Shown in pieces: positions 60,191 through 64,000 of a DNA stretch of 64,000 bases. Origin of the DNA: Saprospiraceae bacterium (GTDB taxonomy: Bacteria; Bacteroidota; Bacteroidia; Chitinophagales; Saprospiraceae). The translations under genes were made by a program, and so were the position numbers. Under the pieces are notes generated by a model that was given only the letters and a program-made list of their open reading frames with translations, ran no database searches and was not told where the DNA came from. Position 1 is the stretch's first letter. The number at the start of each line of letters is the position of its first letter. Location of the stretch: contig JADJPZ010000003.1 of the NCBI GenBank assembly GCA_016713025.1, positions 62,001 to 126,000 of the forward strand, written 5' to 3'.

Positions 60191-60358
60191 TTAATTGGTT
60201 TTGTCTTCTTTGTTGATCATATCGTCATCCAAAAGTATACGAACACTGGGTGTGTATTCATCATCATACTGCCCGTCGCGTACAGCCCAGAAAAATGCCG
60301 CTAGAAATCCTCCCGCAACCACCAGACTGATGACAATTAAGTAAAGAATTACATTCAT
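60191..60358 (-). CDS. ccoS: CcoS cbb3 oxidase maturation protein
   Basis: A 55-residue protein starting at 60358: MNVILYLIVISLVVAGGFLA forms one membrane helix, then AFFWAVRDGQYDDEYTPSVRILLDDD, a variant of the CcoS pattern F-W-A-x-x-x-G-Q-F/Y-D-D. CcoS is needed for haem and copper insertion into the oxidase. It lies 20 bases upstream of ccoNO in the same direction and so heads the operon. Confidence 0.9.
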   Translation of the reverse strand: MNVILYLIVISLVVAGGFLAAFFWAVRDGQYDDEYTPSVRILLDDDMINKEDKTN

Positions 60359-60403
60359 ATTTTACAATTTGGGTGCAAAATAGAAAAGAGATTTTCTTTT
60401 CTT

Positions 60404-60419
60404 GATGATATTTGTCATC
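60404..60419. promoter_or_regulatory. Possible regulator site upstream of the cbb3 operon
   Basis: GATGATATTTGTCATC has perfect 5-base inverted arms (GATGA/TCATC) and is preceded by CTT, loosely like the TTGAT-N4-ATCAA site of Crp/Fnr regulators. It lies about 46 bases before ccoS. The rest of the 291-base divergent spacer 60359-60649 is very AT-rich. Confidence 0.35.
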
Positions 60420-60636
60420 TTTTTATCTGATATTTATTACTTTTATTCAGATCTATTTTATAATATTGATAATCTGAGTATTATACATTATATTAAAAAT
60501 AATTTTATATAGATAATTTTGATTTTTTTTTGATGAGTTAAATTTAAGTCATTTTTTTCATTCATTTTAGTTATAAAATACATAATCATTGAATACAAAT
60601 AAATTCATTTATATATAAAAAAATATATAATATTTA

Positions 60637-60644
60637 TACCTTTG
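60637..60644 (+). promoter_or_regulatory. -7 box at the start of the TPR membrane protein gene
   Basis: TACCTTTG matches TAnnTTTG and ends only 5 bases before the ATG at 60650. If used, the transcript would start at or near that codon, so translation is either leaderless or begins at the Met at 60674. Confidence 0.5.
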
Positions 60645-60649
60645 TATTT

Positions 60650-62605
60650 ATGAAAAGTAAAAATTCATCTCCAATGACTTCTTCTGTTAGCTTACAGAAT
60701 TCATCGTCATCGTTTAATTTAAAAAAATCGTTGGGTTGGCTGGTATTTGCCATCGGATCACTCGTATATCTCAATACTATATTGCATGAATTCACACAAG
60801 ATGATGCCATTGTAATATACGACAATATGTACACTACAAAAGGTGTATCAGGGCTCAAAGGTCTGTTCACAAAAGATACTTTTTACGGATTTTTTAAAGA
60901 AGAAGGAAAAGCAAAAGTCGTTTCCGGAGGAAGATACAGACCTTTTACTCCGGCCATGTTTGCTATCGAATATCAACTAGTAGGCAAAAAACCCTGGTTG
61001 GGTCATCTCATCAATATACTGTTGTATGGTTTTCTATGTATGATGATTTACAAACTTCTGCAATCTCTGATCAATTATAAAGATGCACATGAAAGAAATA
61101 CATGGATGATTTTTGCTGCAACTTTATTGTACGCTACTCATCCGTTACATACTGAAGTTGTTGCCAACATTAAAGGTCGGGATGAAATCATGAGTATGCT
61201 TGGTTCCATCCTTGCACTGTATTTTCTGGTAAAAAACCATGAATCCAACAATTTCAAACATATCATTATCGCCTGCTTTTGTTTTTTTATAGCACTTCTT
61301 TCAAAAGAAAACGCCATTACTTATCTTGCAGTAGTGCCTTTAGCATTTTATTTTTTCAGAACTCTCTCGATATCAGGTGCACTGTCCAAAAGTCTTTATC
61401 TTATTGCTCCTGCGATTCTTTTTTTAATGATCAGAGCAGCCATCCTAGGTAATGATTTCGGTGGTACTCCGATGGAATTGATGAACAACCCATATCTGGA
61501 GTATGTCGATGGAGTATATAAGCCCATACCTCAGGGAGAAAAATTTGCCACTATCACTTTTACTTTGGGAAAATATATCCAATTGTTGTTATTGCCACAT
61601 CCGTTGACACATGATTATTACCCAAGATACATTGATATAAAGTCATTTGGAGACTTTGATGTATTGTTAAGCCTGTTGTTGTATGGCTTTTTAATTTTTA
61701 TTGCAGTTAGAGGCTTCAAAACCAGATCACTCCCAGCTTTCGCTGCCGGGTATTATTTAGTGACACTCTCTATAGTTTCCAATATCATTTTTCCTATTGG
61801 AACCAATATGTCAGAAAGATTTATGTTTATGCCGTCTTTGGGTTTTACGCTTTTATTGGCATACTTGCTAGACAGATTTATTTATTCAAAATTCGGAAAA
61901 AATGCATTTCTGGCTGCTGTAGGACTCATCATAGTATCATATTGTTTTAAGACCATCACCAGAAATAATGTATGGAAAAATGATTTTACCCTATTTACCA
62001 CCGATGTAAAGACATCGACCAATAGTGCTAAGGTACTTAATGCTGCAGGAGGCGCTCTTACTACGAATGCTTTTAGCGAAAAAGATGAAAATAAAAGAAA
62101 AGAAATGCTGACACAAGCACTTCAATACCTTACTAAAGCAATCGAAATTCATCCTTTATATAAAAATGCTTATCTTATCACCGGTAATGCGCAATACCAC
62201 TTGGGCGAATATGAAAAAAGTGTGGCTTCATACAGGAAGGCCTTACAGTTGGATCCCGGATATAAAGATGCTACTGTCAATATGGCTGTTGCTCTTCGTG
62301 ATGCGGGCAAAATCGCCGGAGAAAAAGAAAACAATCTGGCAAAGGCTGAATTGTACCTCAACGAATCCCTAAAAATTACAACTAATGATCCTGAAACATA
62401 CAGATTGATGGGCGTACTGAATGGTGTCAAAGGCAATCACGCAGAAGCTATCAAATATTTTTTGAAGGTGGCTGAAATTGATTCTTCAAATGCAAATGCT
62501 TACTTAAATCTTAGTCTTGCATATCGGAATGTGGGTGACAATGTTAGTGCTGACAAACACTTGGAAAAAGCTAAATCGTTGAATCCAAATATATTGAACC
62601 AATAA
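60650..62605 (+). CDS. TMTC-like membrane protein with C-terminal TPR repeats
   Basis: A 651-residue protein. The N-terminal 430 residues have about 10-11 membrane helices and resemble a GT-C glycosyltransferase/DUF1736 (TMTC) protein: HEFTQDDAIVIYDN with an acidic pair after helix 1, then SGGRYRPFTPAMFAIEYQL and ATHPLHTEVVANIKGRDEIMSML. The C-terminal 210 residues are TPR repeats (LTKAIEIHPLYKNAYLITGNAQYHLGEYEKSVASYRKALQLDPGYKDA, AIKYFLKVAEIDSSNANAYLNLSLAYRNVGD). The likely role is protein or lipid glycosylation at the inner membrane. The start may be 60674, because a -7 box ends just before 60650. It stands alone, divergent from the cbb3 operon. Confidence 0.85.
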   Translation: MKSKNSSPMTSSVSLQNSSSSFNLKKSLGWLVFAIGSLVYLNTILHEFTQDDAIVIYDNMYTTKGVSGLKGLFTKDTFYGFFKEEGKAKVVSGGRYRPFTPAMFAIEYQLVGKKPWLGHLINILLYGFLCMMIYKLLQSLINYKDAHERNTWMIFAATLLYATHPLHTEVVANIKGRDEIMSMLGSILALYFLVKNHESNNFKHIIIACFCFFIALLSKENAITYLAVVPLAFYFFRTLSISGALSKSLYLIAPAILFLMIRAAILGNDFGGTPMELMNNPYLEYVDGVYKPIPQGEKFATITFTLGKYIQLLLLPHPLTHDYYPRYIDIKSFGDFDVLLSLLLYGFLIFIAVRGFKTRSLPAFAAGYYLVTLSIVSNIIFPIGTNMSERFMFMPSLGFTLLLAYLLDRFIYSKFGKNAFLAAVGLIIVSYCFKTITRNNVWKNDFTLFTTDVKTSTNSAKVLNAAGGALTTNAFSEKDENKRKEMLTQALQYLTKAIEIHPLYKNAYLITGNAQYHLGEYEKSVASYRKALQLDPGYKDATVNMAVALRDAGKIAGEKENNLAKAELYLNESLKITTNDPETYRLMGVLNGVKGNHAEAIKYFLKVAEIDSSNANAYLNLSLAYRNVGDNVSADKHLEKAKSLNPNILNQ

Positions 62606-62849
62606 CCTCAATAATCATTTTTGATGGTGCTCTGCCAGGAGTAAATGACTTTTTAATCGTATTTTATTTCAATTTTATCATTTTTTTTAGGAAATTATTT
62701 TTGATTTCACCGTTTATGAAGTAATATTGCACCGAGCTACCCCTTACAAATAGTAACCAGAAAATGCACAGCTAAATAGTTTTATTTTGGTGCATGACTA
62801 AAAACCTGATTTTTTCACTGATAAATGACATTCAATTTCATAACCTGAT

Positions 62850-64000
62850 ATGGTGCAAAAATACAATTTTGTAGAATGGTTTCTTTTCATATTTTTATTG
62901 ATACCGCTTTCGGTGATCTACTCCCAATCCTACAAGGAAAGGGAGGACATTTGGGTTAGGGCCAGAATGGAGCAGATGACCCTGGAACAGAAGGTGGGAC
63001 AGATATTTATGGTCAGGGCCTACTCAAAAGGCAATATTGAGGAAGACAATATTATTGCTGATTATATTAAGAAATTTCATATCGGCGGTATCTGCTTTTT
63101 TCAGGGCACACCTACAAATCAGGTAAATCTCATCAATAAGTACCAAGCGATGTCTTCAACACCCATGCTGATGGGAATAGACGGAGAATGGGGACTTGCT
63201 ATGAGGTTTCCCAACGAGACTGTATCTTTTCCTAAACAAATGATGTTAGGTGCCATAAAAGATGATAAACTCATCTTCGAAATGGGTAAAGAAATAGGAC
63301 GCCAATGCAAACGAGCCGGCATCAATATCAACTTTGCACCTTCCATTGATGTCAACAACAATTCCAAAAACCCCGTGATATTTGATCGATCCTTTGGTGA
63401 TTCTCCTGAAAATGTAGCACAAAAAGGGCATATGTTGTGCAAAGCTATGGAAGAAGAAGGAATTCTTTCGTGCGCAAAACATTTTCCCGGCCATGGAGAT
63501 ACGGAGATTGATTCTCATGTGGATTTGCCATCTATCAATCATGACATAGAACGCCTTGAGAGCCTGGAGCTTTATCCGTTCAGAAGACTTACCAGCCTTG
63601 GTATCAGCGCCATGATGGTGGGACACCTGAATGTTCCCAGCCTCGAAACCCAAGCCAACAGACCTGCTACTTTATCATCTTCTATTATACAGAATTTTAT
63701 ACGTGATGGCATGAGTTTCAATGGACTCCTCATCACAGATGCCATGGACATGAAAGGGGTGACTAAATATTTTCCAAATGGCGTCGCAGAGGCTGAGGCT
63801 TTTCTGGCAGGCAATGACATCATTCTTGTTCCTGAAAACTTACCATTAGCCATCCGCAAAATAAAAGAATACATTTCTTCCGGAAAAATTACTACAGAAA
63901 GGTTAGACCAAAGTGTTGAAAGAATTTTGAGGGCCAAGTTTAAAGTAGGATTGAGCACTTTCAGTACCTTGCCATCTGAAGGAATTAATAACTTCCTGAA
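62850..64000 (+). CDS. Glycoside hydrolase family 3, NagZ-like beta-N-acetylhexosaminidase (partial)
   Basis: Runs off the window end. Starting at 62850 a signal peptide (VEWFLFIFLLIPLSVIYSQ) precedes a GH3 N-terminal domain: MTLEQKVGQIFMVRAYSK, IGGICFFQGTPTNQVNLIN, and GININFAPSIDVNNNSKNPVIFDRSFGD. The NagZ motif KHFPGHGDTEIDSHVDLP (KH-F/G-PGHG-x4-D-S-H) carries the catalytic His/Asp pair, and the nucleophile Asp is in LLITDAMDMKGV. These enzymes cut beta-linked N-acetylglucosamine, as in cell-wall turnover; a signal peptide means it acts outside the cytoplasm. In Bacteroidota such proteins are often fused to a beta-lactamase-like domain after the GH3 part, which cannot be seen here. Confidence 0.92.
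   Translation, partial: MVQKYNFVEWFLFIFLLIPLSVIYSQSYKEREDIWVRARMEQMTLEQKVGQIFMVRAYSKGNIEEDNIIADYIKKFHIGGICFFQGTPTNQVNLINKYQAMSSTPMLMGIDGEWGLAMRFPNETVSFPKQMMLGAIKDDKLIFEMGKEIGRQCKRAGININFAPSIDVNNNSKNPVIFDRSFGDSPENVAQKGHMLCKAMEEEGILSCAKHFPGHGDTEIDSHVDLPSINHDIERLESLELYPFRRLTSLGISAMMVGHLNVPSLETQANRPATLSSSIIQNFIRDGMSFNGLLITDAMDMKGVTKYFPNGVAEAEAFLAGNDIILVPENLPLAIRKIKEYISSGKITTERLDQSVERILRAKFKVGLSTFSTLPSEGINNFL

Noticed and set aside
1..64000. tRNA, rRNA genes and CRISPR arrays
   Set aside because: I looked for T-loop-like sequences, rRNA-like blocks and regularly spaced repeats and saw none. A covariance search would be decisive.

Overview
The window looks like the chromosome of a Bacteroidota bacterium, probably a Saprospiria/Chitinophagia-type organism. 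The evidence is a type IX secretion C-terminal sorting domain, a SusC-like TonB-dependent receptor, fused CcoNO and a cbb3 cluster of Bacteroidota layout, -7 boxes of the TAnnTTTG type ahead of several genes, AT-rich spacers and POT/DASS transporters. Taxonomy is inferred from gene content only.

Layout. 1-1.9 kb: a glutaryl-CoA dehydrogenase gene with a one-base frameshift, whose 3' end has been tandemly duplicated (340-bp unit) and then hit by a 161-bp MITE-like element with an 8-bp target duplication. 2-10 kb: sugar dehydrogenase plus cytochrome c, an MFS exporter, tpiA, rnr, a transglutaminase-like protein, and two copies of a 107-bp inverted-repeat element. 10.3-18.2 kb: a phosphate-selective porin, a lamin-tail lipoprotein, then a run of a possible CYTH-like protein, a clear CYTH protein, an SdiA-regulated-like lipoprotein, a DASS anion transporter and an unknown membrane protein. 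18.5-23.7 kb: a 1299-aa T9SS cargo with LamG, cohesin-like and dockerin-like parts, and an outer-membrane protein. 23.9-28.3 kb: an ECF-type sigma factor with a membrane partner, a frameshifted lipoprotein and a broken TPR-CHAT (caspase-like) protein. 28.4-32.9 kb: unknown genes, a TauE/SafE (DsbD_2) protein, a peptide symporter and hairpin-rich or repeat-bearing spacers.

33.1-45.2 kb is an assimilatory sulfate reduction locus: an Rrf2 regulator with two matching candidate operators, siroheme sulfite reductase, uroporphyrinogen methyltransferase, peroxiredoxin, a SirC-TSUP fusion, ferredoxin reductase, ferredoxin, 4Fe-4S APS reductase, CysD and CysN. An IS110-family element with a frameshifted transposase lies between cysD and cysN; its long, structured upstream region is a candidate bridge RNA. 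A TonB receptor follows. At 48-50.2 kb a truncated porin fragment adjoins an AAA ATPase/DUF4276 (TOPRIM-like) pair, which is a candidate defence module.

50.2-53.9 kb encodes haem synthesis: a C4-type 5-aminolevulinate synthase, a HemC-HemD fusion and HemB, overlapping each other. 54-60.4 kb is the cbb3 oxidase cluster (ccoS, ccoNO, ccoQ, ccoP, ccoG, fixH) with a PIN toxin-antitoxin pair between ccoG and fixH. The window ends with a TMTC-like TPR membrane protein and the start of a GH3 NagZ-like enzyme cut by the window edge. Sulfite reductase, siroheme genes, haem genes and the haem-rich oxidase are metabolically linked through tetrapyrrole supply. I saw no tRNA, rRNA or CRISPR array.
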